Position numbers and translations under genes: made by a program
The notes under the pieces: model-generated
What the model saw: the letters and a program-made list of their open reading frames with translations, nothing else
What the model was told of the DNA's origin: nothing
The model's database searches: none
Assembly: GCA_037132075.1 (NCBI GenBank)
Contig: JBAXPV010000017.1
Location: forward strand, 1-64,000
Origin: JBAXPV01 sp037132075
GTDB taxonomy: Bacteria; Bacteroidota; Bacteroidia; Bacteroidales; CAIXZF01
DNA length: 64,000 bases
Direction of reading: 5' to 3'
Shown here: positions 15,254 through 24,554 of the stretch, one piece after another
Numbering within the stretch: the stretch's first letter is position 1
Layout of the letters: each line of letters opens with the position of its first letter

Positions 15254-17422
15254 ATGAAATCAAAGTTTACTTTACTTTTCATTTTGCTGGCAGGTGTACT
15301 TTGGTCATTAGACCTGGTAGCACAGCCGGCAGCAACTGTAATTTACAAGGCCGATACAATTATCACCTGTCCAGGCCCAACGGTTCACATTTTCGTCCCG
15401 ATCACTGTGAAAAATGCTGACAGTATTGCTGCGTTTGACCTGGTTCTGAAATGGAATAAATCTGCATTGCATTATGTCGGATCTTCTGGTGTTAATCCTG
15501 CCTTAGGAACTGGTGGTTTCTTTGTTCAAAACGGGACTGACAGTACAGGCTGGTTGGCTTCTTTTTTCTCCATGTCAACGGTGAACCTGGGAAACAGCAC
15601 GATTTGCACCCTCGAATTCGTTTACAAACAAAGTTGGAGTGGATTACTCTGGGATGTTGCAAATTCCAGCTTTACTGACTTCAACCTGGTTACGATGGCT
15701 TCCCAACCTGTCAATGGTTTGGTTGCCTTATCAGGGCCGATTGTTACAACACAACCTGTTAGTGTAACAATCCCTTCGAATCAAACAGCTTCTTTCACGA
15801 TAAGTGGTGCAAATATCACAGCTTACCAATGGCAATCCAGTTTAAATGACACTAACTATACAGACCTGTCTAATGGTGGAACTTTTAGCGGTGTAACAAC
15901 AGGTAATTTGGCTTTGACTGCAGTACCCACCTCTTTAGATGGAATGTTCTATCGTTGCAAAACAACAGGCCCTTGCGGAATTCAATATAGTGACGGAGCG
16001 AAACTCCTTGTGGTTTCATCAACTCCTGTTGTTACGACCATTGGCAATACGAACTTCTGTAATGGAACGGTTGCTATTCCTGTTATTGCCAGTGATTTTA
16101 CGAATGTGAAGACTTTCAATTTATCGATTAAATACAACAATCCAATGGTGGTTCCTCATACCATGACATTTATTAATCTGATGAATTTAAACCCACTGCT
16201 TCCTGCACCTACAAATATCCAGACCTATGGTGACACGAACCTGGTTATTTCTTTTGCCCCAAATACTGCTATCAACATAGGCAATGATACACTTTTCGAA
16301 CTTCAATTCTCTACCCATCCCGGAGCCTCATCTTTTACCTGGGATCTCAGCAACTGTTATTACCTCACGCCAGCTGGCTCACCTCACTTTGCGAATTTCG
16401 TTGATGCCAACCTGACCATCATTCCAATGCCAACCATTCCTATTTCAATCAGTGGTTCTACTACAATTTGTAATGATGGCAGCAGCTACACTTATACCAC
16501 GCCAGCGAATTCAAATTACACCAGTTATATCTGGGGTTTAGAACCTGCTGATGCAGGGACCATTACCTGGGTAGGTAACACGGCTACTGTAGTTTTTGAC
16601 CCCACATTCACACAAACAGCAACAGTTACCGTTAAAGGTGCAAACAGCTGCGGTGAAAGCTCACCTAATGGGAAATTCGTGATCGTGCATGCGATAACTC
16701 CTGCCATCCTGAATCTCCTTCCAAACGTTTGCTTACATGCTGACCCGCTTACCCTTACTGGTGGCATCCCAACAAATGGCGTTTATTCAGGCCCTGGAGT
16801 ATATACCGGTACTTTTATCGCTGACAGTGTTGGCATTGGTACTTATATTATACATTATACCTATACCAATTCTTATGGTTGTGTAAGCGCTGACACCACT
16901 ACAATTAAAGTATTGTCACTACCATCTGTATCTTTCAGTGTTTCTCCAAACGCAGTTTGTTATTATAACCCGGCATTCTTCCTTTCAGGTGGGAACCCTT
17001 CAGGAGGAACCTATAGTGGACCTGGCGTAAACTCAGGCAGTGGCATTTTCACTCCTGGTGCTGGTCTTCTTGGTGATCAGAATATTAAATATACAGTCAC
17101 AGGAACCAATGGTTGTACTGATTATGCCTATTCCAGCTTGCATTGCGACAATTGTATTGGATTTAATGACAATAGCCAACTGAATTTCAACATTCAGCCA
17201 AATCCAAACAATGGTTTGTTTGAAGTGAATGTCAACAATCTGAAAGACGATGCTAACTTATCAATCTATAATGACCTTGGACAGGTAGTTTATACAGAGA
17301 ATTTAAACCCTAAAGCAGGGATAAGCCTCAAAGTTGACCTTAGCAATCAAACAAGGGGAATGTATTTCTTGGTTCTGAATTGCAAAGGAAACATCAAAAC
17401 GGATAAAGTTATTCTGAAGTAA
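15254..17422 (+). CDS. T9SS-secreted protein with cohesin-like and Ig-like domains
   Basis: A 722-residue exported protein. A signal peptide ends near residue 23 (LVAQ). Two segments resemble cohesin-type beta domains (about 30-150, with VKNADSIAAFDLVLKWN, and 258-385, with FNLSIKYNN). Between them is an Ig-like domain of the kind holding YQWQSS and YRCKTTGPCG. After these come an Ig-like segment (about 400-480) and two repeats sharing GGxPxxGxYSGPGV (about 490-630). The C-terminal 75 residues are a T9SS type A sorting domain: IQPNPNNGLF, then IYNDLGQ and a final KVILK. It is probably exported and anchored or released at the surface. No dockerin partner is seen here. Confidence 0.87.
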   Translation: MKSKFTLLFILLAGVLWSLDLVAQPAATVIYKADTIITCPGPTVHIFVPITVKNADSIAAFDLVLKWNKSALHYVGSSGVNPALGTGGFFVQNGTDSTGWLASFFSMSTVNLGNSTICTLEFVYKQSWSGLLWDVANSSFTDFNLVTMASQPVNGLVALSGPIVTTQPVSVTIPSNQTASFTISGANITAYQWQSSLNDTNYTDLSNGGTFSGVTTGNLALTAVPTSLDGMFYRCKTTGPCGIQYSDGAKLLVVSSTPVVTTIGNTNFCNGTVAIPVIASDFTNVKTFNLSIKYNNPMVVPHTMTFINLMNLNPLLPAPTNIQTYGDTNLVISFAPNTAINIGNDTLFELQFSTHPGASSFTWDLSNCYYLTPAGSPHFANFVDANLTIIPMPTIPISISGSTTICNDGSSYTYTTPANSNYTSYIWGLEPADAGTITWVGNTATVVFDPTFTQTATVTVKGANSCGESSPNGKFVIVHAITPAILNLLPNVCLHADPLTLTGGIPTNGVYSGPGVYTGTFIADSVGIGTYIIHYTYTNSYGCVSADTTTIKVLSLPSVSFSVSPNAVCYYNPAFFLSGGNPSGGTYSGPGVNSGSGIFTPGAGLLGDQNIKYTVTGTNGCTDYAYSSLHCDNCIGFNDNSQLNFNIQPNPNNGLFEVNVNNLKDDANLSIYNDLGQVVYTENLNPKAGISLKVDLSNQTRGMYFLVLNCKGNIKTDKVILK

Positions 17423-17440
17423 ATCATTTGCTTGTCAAAT

Positions 17441-17475
17441 AAAAAAGAGGGCTCTCATTGAGGGCCCTCTTTTTT
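17441..17475. terminator. Intrinsic terminator after the T9SS protein
   Basis: A 12-bp stem, AAAAAAGAGGGC (17441-17452) with GCCCTCTTTTTT (17464-17475), closes an 11-base loop. It has a T-run on the plus strand and A-run symmetry, so it can also serve the convergent GIN-domain gene ending at 17556. The 80 bases from 17476 to 17555 hold a degenerate CCCC-rich palindrome and nothing else recognised. Confidence 0.85.
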
Positions 17476-17555
17476 ATTGCTTGGTGTCAAGGCACCTTAT
17501 TGCCCTACCCCTGCTCATGAAGGTGAAGGGGGGACAGATTGTTGGGATTTAATCT

Positions 17556-18275
17556 TTACTTTAAACGTGAAATACTTCCACTGCCGTTCACCCTTTGATC
17601 AATTTTTGGATTTCCTACATACCTTATTGATCCACTTCCATTTACATTTGCTTGTAAACTACTGTCAGCAGCAACTGTTGCATCTCCTGAACCAGAGATA
17701 CTGGCATCAGAATGGAACACATGAAAGTCTTCACCTTTAAAGCTGCCTGAGCCTTCAACTTTAACATGCTGAGTTTTCCCTGTTCCAGAGATCTTTACTT
17801 CACCCGAACCTTTGATTCCGCAAAACAATAATGCAGCATCCGCTTTTACAGAAATGAATCCTGAACCATTTACAGCCAGGCCCAATTGATCGCTTGTCAG
17901 TGAATTCTTGCTGTGAATTTCTCCGCTACCTTCAACAACAAGCTTGGTGAATACAGGTAATTGAATGTAAATATTGATTCCTTTATTATCACCTATACAC
18001 TCGGATGACTCAATAATTAAAGTCTCCTCCTTTAAAGTCGTGCTGATAATTTTCTGAATGTTTTCCTGGGCTTCAATACTGAAACTGGGGGTACTCCCCT
18101 GCTCAATGATCAAATTGGCAGGCACTTTCAGACGTATCCCGCTAAACGTTCCAGGCTCACGGTTTTCTTTTACCAATTCACCCCTGCCATGTTTGCAGTT
18201 GGAAATACAGGAATTGAAAACAATCGCTGTCAGTAAAAAAAGCATTATACCTTGCAAGTGGATCTTTTTCATCAT
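17556..18275 (-). CDS. Head GIN domain (DUF2807) lipoprotein-like protein
   Basis: A 239-residue exported protein. The signal sequence ends in VFNSC, a plausible lipobox. The body is a DUF2807 beta-solenoid ('auto-transporter adhesin head GIN') with repeated short strands marked by GSG turns: VEGSGEI, VNGSGFI, IKGSGEV, VEGSGSF, ISGSGDA, VNGSGSI (twice). Common in Bacteroidota, usually at the cell surface or periplasm, with no firm biochemical role. An ATG pair at the start leaves the first residue uncertain. A -7 box TATATTTG lies on the minus strand at 18297-18290. Confidence 0.85.
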   Translation of the reverse strand: MMKKIHLQGIMLFLLTAIVFNSCISNCKHGRGELVKENREPGTFSGIRLKVPANLIIEQGSTPSFSIEAQENIQKIISTTLKEETLIIESSECIGDNKGINIYIQLPVFTKLVVEGSGEIHSKNSLTSDQLGLAVNGSGFISVKADAALLFCGIKGSGEVKISGTGKTQHVKVEGSGSFKGEDFHVFHSDASISGSGDATVAADSSLQANVNGSGSIRYVGNPKIDQRVNGSGSISRLK

Positions 18276-18316
18276 AGTGAATTTTAATCCAAATATAGTA
18301 TAATTTTATTTTTTTA

Positions 18317-18390
18317 AGAGTCGCCGCATAGAAACAGAGACACCGCGTTTCGCAAAGTATATAATCTGCGTAACGCTGTGTCTCCGATGC
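18317..18390. repeat. Second copy of the CACCGCG / ATCTGCGTAA intergenic repeat
   Basis: Contains GAGACACCGCG, TTTCGCAAAG and ATAATCTGCGTAACG, the same set of short units found at 4031-4136, in the gap between the GIN-domain gene and aconitase. The inner sequence CAGAGACACCGCG...CGCTGTGTCTC can form an imperfect hairpin. It may help end the aconitase transcript. Non-coding. Confidence 0.5.
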
Positions 18391-18403
18391 TAGAACTTTT
18401 CTA

Positions 18404-20671
18404 TTATTGCTGCGAAGCAGCCCTGATCAGGTTCAGTGCACTTCCGGCCTTGAACCATTCAATCTGGCCAGGGCTGTAGGAGTGATTTAAAACGATATCT
18501 TCTGATGATCCATTGGCATGATGTAAGATCCCCTTTAAAGGCAGTCCCGGGGCAAATGTCTTTAAGCCAACAACATCAATGGTGTCATCTTCCATGATCT
18601 TGTTATAATCCTCTTTATTGGCAAAAGTCACTGCCAGCATCCCCTGTTTTTTGAGATTGGTCTCATGGATACGTGCAAATGACTTAACCAACACGACTTT
18701 CACACCGAGATGACGTGGCTCCATTGCAGCATGTTCGCGTGAGGAGCCCTCTCCATAGTTTTCATCACCCACAACAACAGAACCGATTCCAGCCTTTTTA
18801 TAAGCCCTGGCAGCGTCGGGAACAGCCTGGTATTCATGGCTGACCACATTCTTAACTTTATTGGTTTCTTCATTGAAAGCATTGACAGCTCCAATGAGCA
18901 TATTGTTCGAGATATTGTCGAGATGCCCGCGGAAACGAAGCCAAGGGCCTGCCATAGAAATATGGTCGGTGGTACATTTTCCTTTGGCTTTGATCAGAAG
19001 TCTAAGTCCGGAATAGTCATCACCTTTCCATGCCTCGAAAGGCGAGATCAGCTGTAGACGCTCAGAGTCAGACTTAACGTTGATCTCAACCTGGGCTGGG
19101 TTCTCTGCCGGAGCGATGTAACCCATATCTTCCACGTCGAAGCCATTGGGTGGTAACTCAATCCCTTGTGGGATATCGAGTCTGACCCATTCTCCTTTTT
19201 TATTCTCAAGTTTGTCTGTAAGCGGGTTGAAGTCAAGACGACCAGCAATAGCGTATGCTGTCACAATCTCAGGAGAAGCAACAAAACCATGAGTATTGGG
19301 GTTGCCATCAGTACGTTTGGCAAAGTTCCTGTTGAAAGAGGTGATGATAGCGTTCTTGCGCTCCGGATCATCAGTTTGTCTTTTCCACTGACCGATACAT
19401 GGACCACAGGCATTGGCCATGACAACACCGCCGATTTCTTCGAAATTCTGCAACAATCCATCACGCTGGGCCGTGAATCGAATTAGTTCTGAACCAGGGT
19501 TGATGACAAACTCGGCATTGACCTTCAAATTCTTTTCCTTTGCCTGGCGTGCCACTGCGGCAGCACGTGTCATGTCTTCGTAGGATGAGTTTGTACATGA
19601 GCCAATGAGACCAACCTCCAGTGTAACAGGGTAATTCTTTTCTTTCACGATTTTCACAAACTCGGAAACCGGGTATGCGGCATCCGGGGTGAAGGGACCA
19701 TTTACATAAGGCTCGAGGCTCGAAAGGTCGATCTCGATTACCTGGTCGAAATATTTCTCAGGTTGCTCATAAACAGCAGCATCTGCTCTCAGGTGTTCCC
19801 TTACATTATCGGCCAATGTTGCCACTTCTTTTCGGCCTGTTGCATCCAGGTAGGCTTTCATACGGTCATCATATCCGAAGAGAGAGGTCGTTGCCCCAAC
19901 TTCAGCGCCCATATTACAAATGGTACCTTTACCTGTTGCACTTAGGTTATCAGCACCTTCACCAAAATATTCAATTATACAACCGGTTCCGCCTTTAACA
20001 GTCAGAATACCAGCTACCTTCAGTATGATGTCTTTCGGAGAAGCCCATCCATTGAGTTTTCCTGTGAGCTTTATACCTATCAGTTTTGGCATCTTCAGCT
20101 CCCAGGCCATACCGGCCATCACATCAACGGCATCTGCGCCGCCAACACCAATAGCAACCATTCCCATACCGCCGGCATTCACTGTGTGTGAGTCAGTGCC
20201 AATCATCATCCCACCAGGAAAAGCATAGTTTTCAATAATGACCTGGTGAATGATACCAGCGCCTGGTTTCCAGAATCCGATACCATATTTGTTAGATACC
20301 GCCTGTAAAAAGTCGTAGACTTCCTCATTGATCTTCTTTGCATCGCTTAAATCGGGTTCAGCACCTGTTTTTGCCAGGATGAGGTGATCACAATGGACAG
20401 TGCTTGGGACAGCAGTCTTGGCTTTACCTGCCAGCATAAATTGAAGCAAAGCCATCTGTGCAGTAGCATCCTGCATGGCAACACGGTCGGGTGAAAAATT
20501 GACATAGTCGACACCACGTTTGTAGTCAACCAGGGCTTCCCCTTCAAACATGTGAGAATATAATACCTTCTCTGTCAGGGTTAGCGGACGACCCAGGCAA
20601 AGCCGGGCAGCCTCAATTTTAGCCGGCAATTGGCTATAAGACTTTTTAATAAGTTCAAGATCGAATAACAT
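18404..20671 (-). CDS. Aconitate hydratase (mitochondrial-type)
   Basis: Interconverts citrate and isocitrate in the TCA cycle with a [4Fe-4S] cluster. The 755-residue protein has the three cluster cysteines: C359 in IGSCTNSSYEDM, and C422 and C425 in ANACGPCIGQW. Other conserved segments are GTDSHT (158-163), the C-terminal swivel domain with GDENYGEGSSREHAA, and SFARIHETN. Length and motifs resemble mitochondrial aconitase rather than AcnB. It is the last gene of a minus-strand run beginning at nusB, 17 bases after the Tudor-like gene. That run has no internal terminator, so it may be co-transcribed. Confidence 0.94.
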   Translation of the reverse strand: MLFDLELIKKSYSQLPAKIEAARLCLGRPLTLTEKVLYSHMFEGEALVDYKRGVDYVNFSPDRVAMQDATAQMALLQFMLAGKAKTAVPSTVHCDHLILAKTGAEPDLSDAKKINEEVYDFLQAVSNKYGIGFWKPGAGIIHQVIIENYAFPGGMMIGTDSHTVNAGGMGMVAIGVGGADAVDVMAGMAWELKMPKLIGIKLTGKLNGWASPKDIILKVAGILTVKGGTGCIIEYFGEGADNLSATGKGTICNMGAEVGATTSLFGYDDRMKAYLDATGRKEVATLADNVREHLRADAAVYEQPEKYFDQVIEIDLSSLEPYVNGPFTPDAAYPVSEFVKIVKEKNYPVTLEVGLIGSCTNSSYEDMTRAAAVARQAKEKNLKVNAEFVINPGSELIRFTAQRDGLLQNFEEIGGVVMANACGPCIGQWKRQTDDPERKNAIITSFNRNFAKRTDGNPNTHGFVASPEIVTAYAIAGRLDFNPLTDKLENKKGEWVRLDIPQGIELPPNGFDVEDMGYIAPAENPAQVEINVKSDSERLQLISPFEAWKGDDYSGLRLLIKAKGKCTTDHISMAGPWLRFRGHLDNISNNMLIGAVNAFNEETNKVKNVVSHEYQAVPDAARAYKKAGIGSVVVGDENYGEGSSREHAAMEPRHLGVKVVLVKSFARIHETNLKKQGMLAVTFANKEDYNKIMEDDTIDVVGLKTFAPGLPLKGILHHANGSSEDIVLNHSYSPGQIEWFKAGSALNLIRAASQQ

Positions 20672-20688
20672 ATGTATAATTTCTGTGT

Positions 20689-21222
20689 TTAACTTTTTTC
20701 TCCTATGAAATAATCTGATTTGTCAGCAAATAGAATATTGAATGACGTCAATGAGCCATAGATGCGGGTGATGTATTGCTGAATGTTAACCTTGTCAAGA
20801 TCAGACAAATCGCTGGCATTGACTCTTTGTTCCAAAACCCTGAGGCGGTCGCGTGTCATAACGATCTTATGAAAGAATGCGTCGATAGGCATGTCTTTCC
20901 CCGAGAGTGTTTTGTCGCCTGGTTCGAAGACGACCCTGCCTCCCTGCCACTTCTTGGCCATGACAGAAGTTTCCTGGATGTCTGTGACTTCACGAAGAAG
21001 CTTGAGAAAAACCCTCTCTACTTTTTCATAACTCACCAGGTCTTTTTCTTCATCTCTTAATTCAATGACTTCCAATCCCTGGAAGTTCCTTGAGATCTGC
21101 CGGGTGCCCGACTCCATAAAGGTGATCTCATACATATTTGATCTTACCTGGATAACAACGCCTGGTCCAAATTCCGGATGTCTTACCCTCGATCCAATTC
21201 CGAATGACTGTTCTTCAACCAT
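20689..21222 (-). CDS. Hypothetical protein with N-terminal UvrD-like Tudor/SH3 domain
   Basis: A 177-residue cytoplasmic protein. The first 50 residues (GSRVRHPEFGPGVVIQV) resemble the small SH3/Tudor-like domain at the C-terminus of UvrD/PcrA helicases, which contacts RNA polymerase. The remainder is predicted helical and charged. No enzyme motif. It lies between coaE and aconitase, 28 and 17 bases away, and its role is unknown. Confidence 0.75.
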   Translation of the reverse strand: MVEEQSFGIGSRVRHPEFGPGVVIQVRSNMYEITFMESGTRQISRNFQGLEVIELRDEEKDLVSYEKVERVFLKLLREVTDIQETSVMAKKWQGGRVVFEPGDKTLSGKDMPIDAFFHKIVMTRDRLRVLEQRVNASDLSDLDKVNIQQYITRIYGSLTSFNILFADKSDYFIGEKS

Positions 21223-21250
21223 ATAAATTTAAAATACAAAATTAGCGAAT

Positions 21251-21838
21251 TCAACATAATTTCTTCAGTGTATTGCAGACGGCCTCAACCTGGGGCAATA
21301 ACAACTCATTCCCTTCATTATTAATGAGATAATCAGCGAGTCTGGCTTTCTTTTCATCATCCCATTGGTGATCCATGCGTTGGAGAATCTGAGCTGCATC
21401 AACCTGATCTCTTTTCACCACTCTTTCCAGTCGTTTGACTTTCGGAGCTGTGACCAGGATGATCCTGTCGAAGTACTTATCAAATCCCGATTCAAAGAGA
21501 ATTGCCGCCTCATGAATTACAAATGAATGGGCATGATGTAAGTTACACCAGCAAGCAAAATCTTCTTTGACCATTGGATGTATCAATGCATTGAGCCATT
21601 GAAGTCGGGACAAATCTGAAAATACGATGGCAGCAAGTTTTTTCTTATCAATATGACCTGCCTCATCTAAAATTTCACGCCCGAATTCATCGCTGACTAT
21701 CCGGGTCACCAAAGGATACAGGTAAAATCGCTTCGCCTCCTCATCAGCGTGATACACGGGAAACCCCATGGTATCAAACAGAGAGGCTACCAGCGATTTC
21801 CCGCTACCAATAGAACCAGTGAGCCCGATTTTCCACAT
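21251..21838 (-). CDS. coaE: Dephospho-CoA kinase
   Basis: Final step of coenzyme A synthesis, phosphorylating dephospho-CoA at the 3'-OH of ribose. The 195-residue protein has the P-loop GSIGSGKS (8-15), DTMGFPVYHADE after it and the family motif HPMV. Length is typical. It lies 56 bases after yajC in the nusB run. Confidence 0.94.
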   Translation of the reverse strand: MWKIGLTGSIGSGKSLVASLFDTMGFPVYHADEEAKRFYLYPLVTRIVSDEFGREILDEAGHIDKKKLAAIVFSDLSRLQWLNALIHPMVKEDFACWCNLHHAHSFVIHEAAILFESGFDKYFDRIILVTAPKVKRLERVVKRDQVDAAQILQRMDHQWDDEKKARLADYLINNEGNELLLPQVEAVCNTLKKLC

Positions 21839-21894
21839 GACATGTAATCACCGGTGTACGATAATGGAATCCTTACACCTGTGAAAAAAGGATA

Positions 21895-22236
21895 TTATTT
21901 TGTTGTTTCTACAGCAGGTTCCTGACCGGCCATGGCAACAGCAGATTTTTCAATCTTGACGCGGGTATTGTCTGCAATTTCCAATAAAAAGGTAGTGTCC
22001 TGAACTTTAACGATCCTTCCGTGCATGCCACCAATGGTTACGACTTTGTCACCTTCTTTGAGGTTTTCGCGAAATTTCTTAGCATCTTTCGTCTTTTTCA
22101 TCTGAGGACGAATCATAAAGAAATAGAATACAAAAATGATCAGGACCAGGGGAAGAAAGGACATTAGTCCGTTACCCTTGGCACCTGCAGCTCCGCCTTG
22201 GGGAGCCATTAATAAAATATAAGCCAGGTTATTCAT
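21895..22236 (-). CDS. yajC: Preprotein translocase subunit YajC
   Basis: A 113-residue single-span membrane protein that associates with SecDF-YidC. It has a hydrophobic segment (about 26-42, LPLVLIIFVFYFFMIRPQ) followed by the cytoplasmic motif KEGDKVVTIGGMHGRIVKV. It sits between the DUF1573 gene and coaE. In related genomes I recall a YbbR-like gene between yajC and coaE; none is here. Confidence 0.93.
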   Translation of the reverse strand: MNNLAYILLMAPQGGAAGAKGNGLMSFLPLVLIIFVFYFFMIRPQMKKTKDAKKFRENLKEGDKVVTIGGMHGRIVKVQDTTFLLEIADNTRVKIEKSAVAMAGQEPAVETTK

Positions 22237-22258
22237 AAAAAAAATATTAATTAATGTA

Positions 22259-22723
22259 CTATTCAGTTTGGGCCCCTGGGAGAACCATGGCCTTGATTGT
22301 TAACACTTTGTTATTAGGAATGGTATTGGTAGTGACCGTAATTGTCTTTTGCTGAAACCCCCTTTTCCCTTCCGTTTTAAAGCTCACGTTGATTATCTTT
22401 TCTACACCTGCCTTGATGTCATCTTTGGGATAATCTGTGACTGTGCATCCGCAAGAAGTTGCGACATTGGAGATGACGAGGTCGCGTTTGCCAACATTTT
22501 TAAAAACGAAACCATAGCTCACGGTTTCCCCTTCATATACTTTGCCAAAATCGTGCAGGTCAGTTTTAAACTCTATGACAGGAAGATCCCCTCCAGATGC
22601 CTTCCCTGAAGCCGTTGCCGGGTTGTCGATAACGCTGGCAGGAATATCTCCCTTACCGCGCCCACTGCATGAAACTGCAGTTAGAACAATAAAAATAAGA
22701 CAGGCCTTGAGGTATGATTTCAT
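22259..22723 (-). CDS. DUF1573 lipoprotein
   Basis: A 154-residue exported protein. The signal sequence ends in LTAVSC, a good lipobox (Cys about residue 19). The DUF1573 domain (about 45-150) has HDFGKVYEGETVSYGF, TSCGCTV and VSFKTEGKRG, a pattern typical of small Ig-like beta proteins. Common in Bacteroidota, function unknown. It lies 47 bases after nusB and 22 before yajC. Confidence 0.87.
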   Translation of the reverse strand: MKSYLKACLIFIVLTAVSCSGRGKGDIPASVIDNPATASGKASGGDLPVIEFKTDLHDFGKVYEGETVSYGFVFKNVGKRDLVISNVATSCGCTVTDYPKDDIKAGVEKIINVSFKTEGKRGFQQKTITVTTNTIPNNKVLTIKAMVLPGAQTE

Positions 22724-22770
22724 GTATGATTAGGTATGAAAAAGCGTGCAAAGATAGCAAAAGAAGCCTT

Positions 22771-23730
22771 TTATTCTTTGAGTCCCCTGCCCCGCTTTAT
22801 AATCTTTTTCTCTTCTTTGAGCTGAATGACAAGCTTATCAAGGATTCCATTGATAAACTGGCTGCTTTTCGGGGTGCTGAAAGATTTAGAGATCTCTATA
22901 TATTCATCGAGTGTCACCTTTACAGGGATTGAAGGGAACTCCAGTAACTCACAGATCGCCATCTTTATTATTAAGGTATCCATGATTGCAATCCGTTCAA
23001 AATCCCAGTTTTTGGCTAAAGGGGTGAACAAGGCTTCGTATTCTGAGCTGTGTAAGATCGTTTTCCGGAAAAGCTCTAGTAAAAACACCAGGTCTTCGTT
23101 GTCTACCTCGTTCTGGGTCTTGATCAGCGTAGGAAGCGGAGTACCGGGTTTGCTATCCTCCGTCAGATGGTTGACAACCTTCTGGGCAAGGACAGCTGAC
23201 AAAGCATAGTCGCCTGCCCAAAAGATGCTTTTATCTTCATAAAAGTCAGCGAGCATTTCAGAACCTGCAATAAATTTCTTGAAGATCTTATGGATAAAGT
23301 CGGCCTGGAAAGCATAACTCACATCATCTGAATTCAAATAATTAAGGTATTCTTTGCTGTCCCTGATCGTAAAGAATAACTTTTTGATGATCTCCTGGTC
23401 AAGAACCCAGTTGATTTTATACTTTTCATAATATTTCTGGTAATCAAGATTCTCTTCAAGCTTGATCAAAAAAACATTATCAACAAAGCGGCGGTTAGGA
23501 TTCAGCTCTTCAGGCGTAGGAAGGAACTTACCCATTGCATCTTCCAGTTTTTGTTTGGCTAAGTCGCGGATCTCCGGAATCAAAGAGAGTTGCAGGATAA
23601 GAAGTTCATGAAGTTTATCGAGACTGCTGCTTAAGACGCTTTCGCCGAGGCGGAGATCAGTGTTTTCGGTGAGGAAAAACGCATACAAGGACTGTAACGC
23701 TTTTATCCTGAGATGTCGCCTGCTGAGCAT
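22771..23730 (-). CDS. nusB: Transcription antitermination factor NusB (long Bacteroidota form)
   Basis: RNA-binding factor that joins NusE in antitermination of rRNA transcription. The C-terminal third (about 200-300) is the recognisable NusB helical domain (FERIAIMDTLIIKMAICEL, then VTLDEYIEISKSFSTPKS). The N-terminal part is an extra helical extension found in this phylum, beginning RRHLRIKALQSLYAF. The start is set at ATG 23730 (MLSRRHLRIK), giving 319 residues; a longer frame to 23769 would begin upstream of the predicted transcription start. Confidence 0.88.
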   Translation of the reverse strand: MLSRRHLRIKALQSLYAFFLTENTDLRLGESVLSSSLDKLHELLILQLSLIPEIRDLAKQKLEDAMGKFLPTPEELNPNRRFVDNVFLIKLEENLDYQKYYEKYKINWVLDQEIIKKLFFTIRDSKEYLNYLNSDDVSYAFQADFIHKIFKKFIAGSEMLADFYEDKSIFWAGDYALSAVLAQKVVNHLTEDSKPGTPLPTLIKTQNEVDNEDLVFLLELFRKTILHSSEYEALFTPLAKNWDFERIAIMDTLIIKMAICELLEFPSIPVKVTLDEYIEISKSFSTPKSSQFINGILDKLVIQLKEEKKIIKRGRGLKE

Positions 23731-23756
23731 AAGGGAAGGAACTTTTGGATGAGGGG

Positions 23757-23764
23757 CAAAAGTA
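23757..23764 (-). promoter_or_regulatory. -7 element of the nusB operon
   Basis: TACTTTTG on the minus strand, 27 bases before ATG 23730, is a perfect TAnnTTTG match. No TTG at standard spacing. It supports the shorter NusB start. Confidence 0.5.
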
Positions 23765-24063
23765 AGCAATTTTGGTGATTTAATGGATATTTGTAAAGCT
23801 ATAATTGTAGAATGTGCAATGCTAAAAGCAGAATCTTTAAATATTGAATGATTTATGATGTGGCCACGACCGATTCTAAACTGGTATATTGGTCTATTGA
23901 AAATTAGTATATAGTTACATTATTTTCATTTGCAGCTATGCGCACTGGCAAGAAACAGAAATCCCTATTCCGCAATTTAAAAAGTGTTAATTTATTTTTG
24001 AATAAATCATTTTGAATCATGATTAATCCTAATTTTGTTCCAGGTGTTGATAAACCATGAGGA
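23765..24063. other. Divergent intergenic region with an AT-rich repeat element
   Basis: About 300 bases between nusB and the PUR-domain gene. It holds a member of the TTGGTATATTG-type repeat family (23881-23914: two GTATATT-like units around TTGAAAATTAGTATATAG) and a -7-like box TATTTTTG (23993-24000) for the plus-strand gene. Nothing resembling a structured RNA or tRNA was seen in the rest. Confidence 0.5.
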
Positions 24064-24414
24064 ATGATGGAAGATTTTGATAACAATGGCCGCCGGGAAG
24101 AGATCTTCTCCAAAGCTGTAAGAGCCGGAAAACGTACATATTTTTTTGACGTAAAAGCTACCCGCGGCGATGAATTCTACCTGACAATTACTGAAAGCAA
24201 GAAACGATTCAGCAATGAAGAAGGTAAGTTTTTCTATGAAAAACATAAGATCTTTCTTTATAAGGAAGACTTTGAAAAATTCAGCCATGGCCTGAAAGAC
24301 GTTGTCGAGTTCATTGAGACTGGCAAAATACCTGAAGATCACGAAGTTACCGAGGCTTTTAATCGAGAAACAGACATCGACTTCGAGGATTTCACCACAG
24401 ATAAAGACCAATAA
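24064..24414 (+). CDS. PUR-domain (DUF3276) nucleic-acid-binding protein
   Basis: A 116-residue small cytoplasmic protein with the PUR fold seen in Bacteroidota and spirochaetes: one PUR repeat containing GKRTYFFDVKATRGDEFYLTI and FYEKHKIFLYKEDFEKF. Such proteins bind single-stranded DNA or RNA. Two ATGs (24064, 24067) precede EDFDN. It is 140 bases upstream of parA on the same strand, and may be transcribed separately. Confidence 0.83.
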   Translation: MMEDFDNNGRREEIFSKAVRAGKRTYFFDVKATRGDEFYLTITESKKRFSNEEGKFFYEKHKIFLYKEDFEKFSHGLKDVVEFIETGKIPEDHEVTEAFNRETDIDFEDFTTDKDQ

Positions 24415-24554
24415 TTCAAACCAGGCCTGCTTGAAGCTGTCCTTTGGGGCAAAATTCATTCATTGGTGATTTCTGAATTTCTTGTTAATAAGTGTTTACT
24501 AATGGCAGCCGTGAATTTTGTAATTTTCCGGCCTGAAAAATATATAAGAATTTC

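Noticed and set aside
17500..17545. A second terminator in the CCCC-rich palindrome after the T9SS protein
   Set aside because: The arms pair poorly and there is no T-run; a good terminator already lies at 17441-17475.
24415..24554. A parS centromere near parAB
   Set aside because: No TGTTTCACGTGAAACA-like palindrome is visible in this gap or elsewhere in the window.
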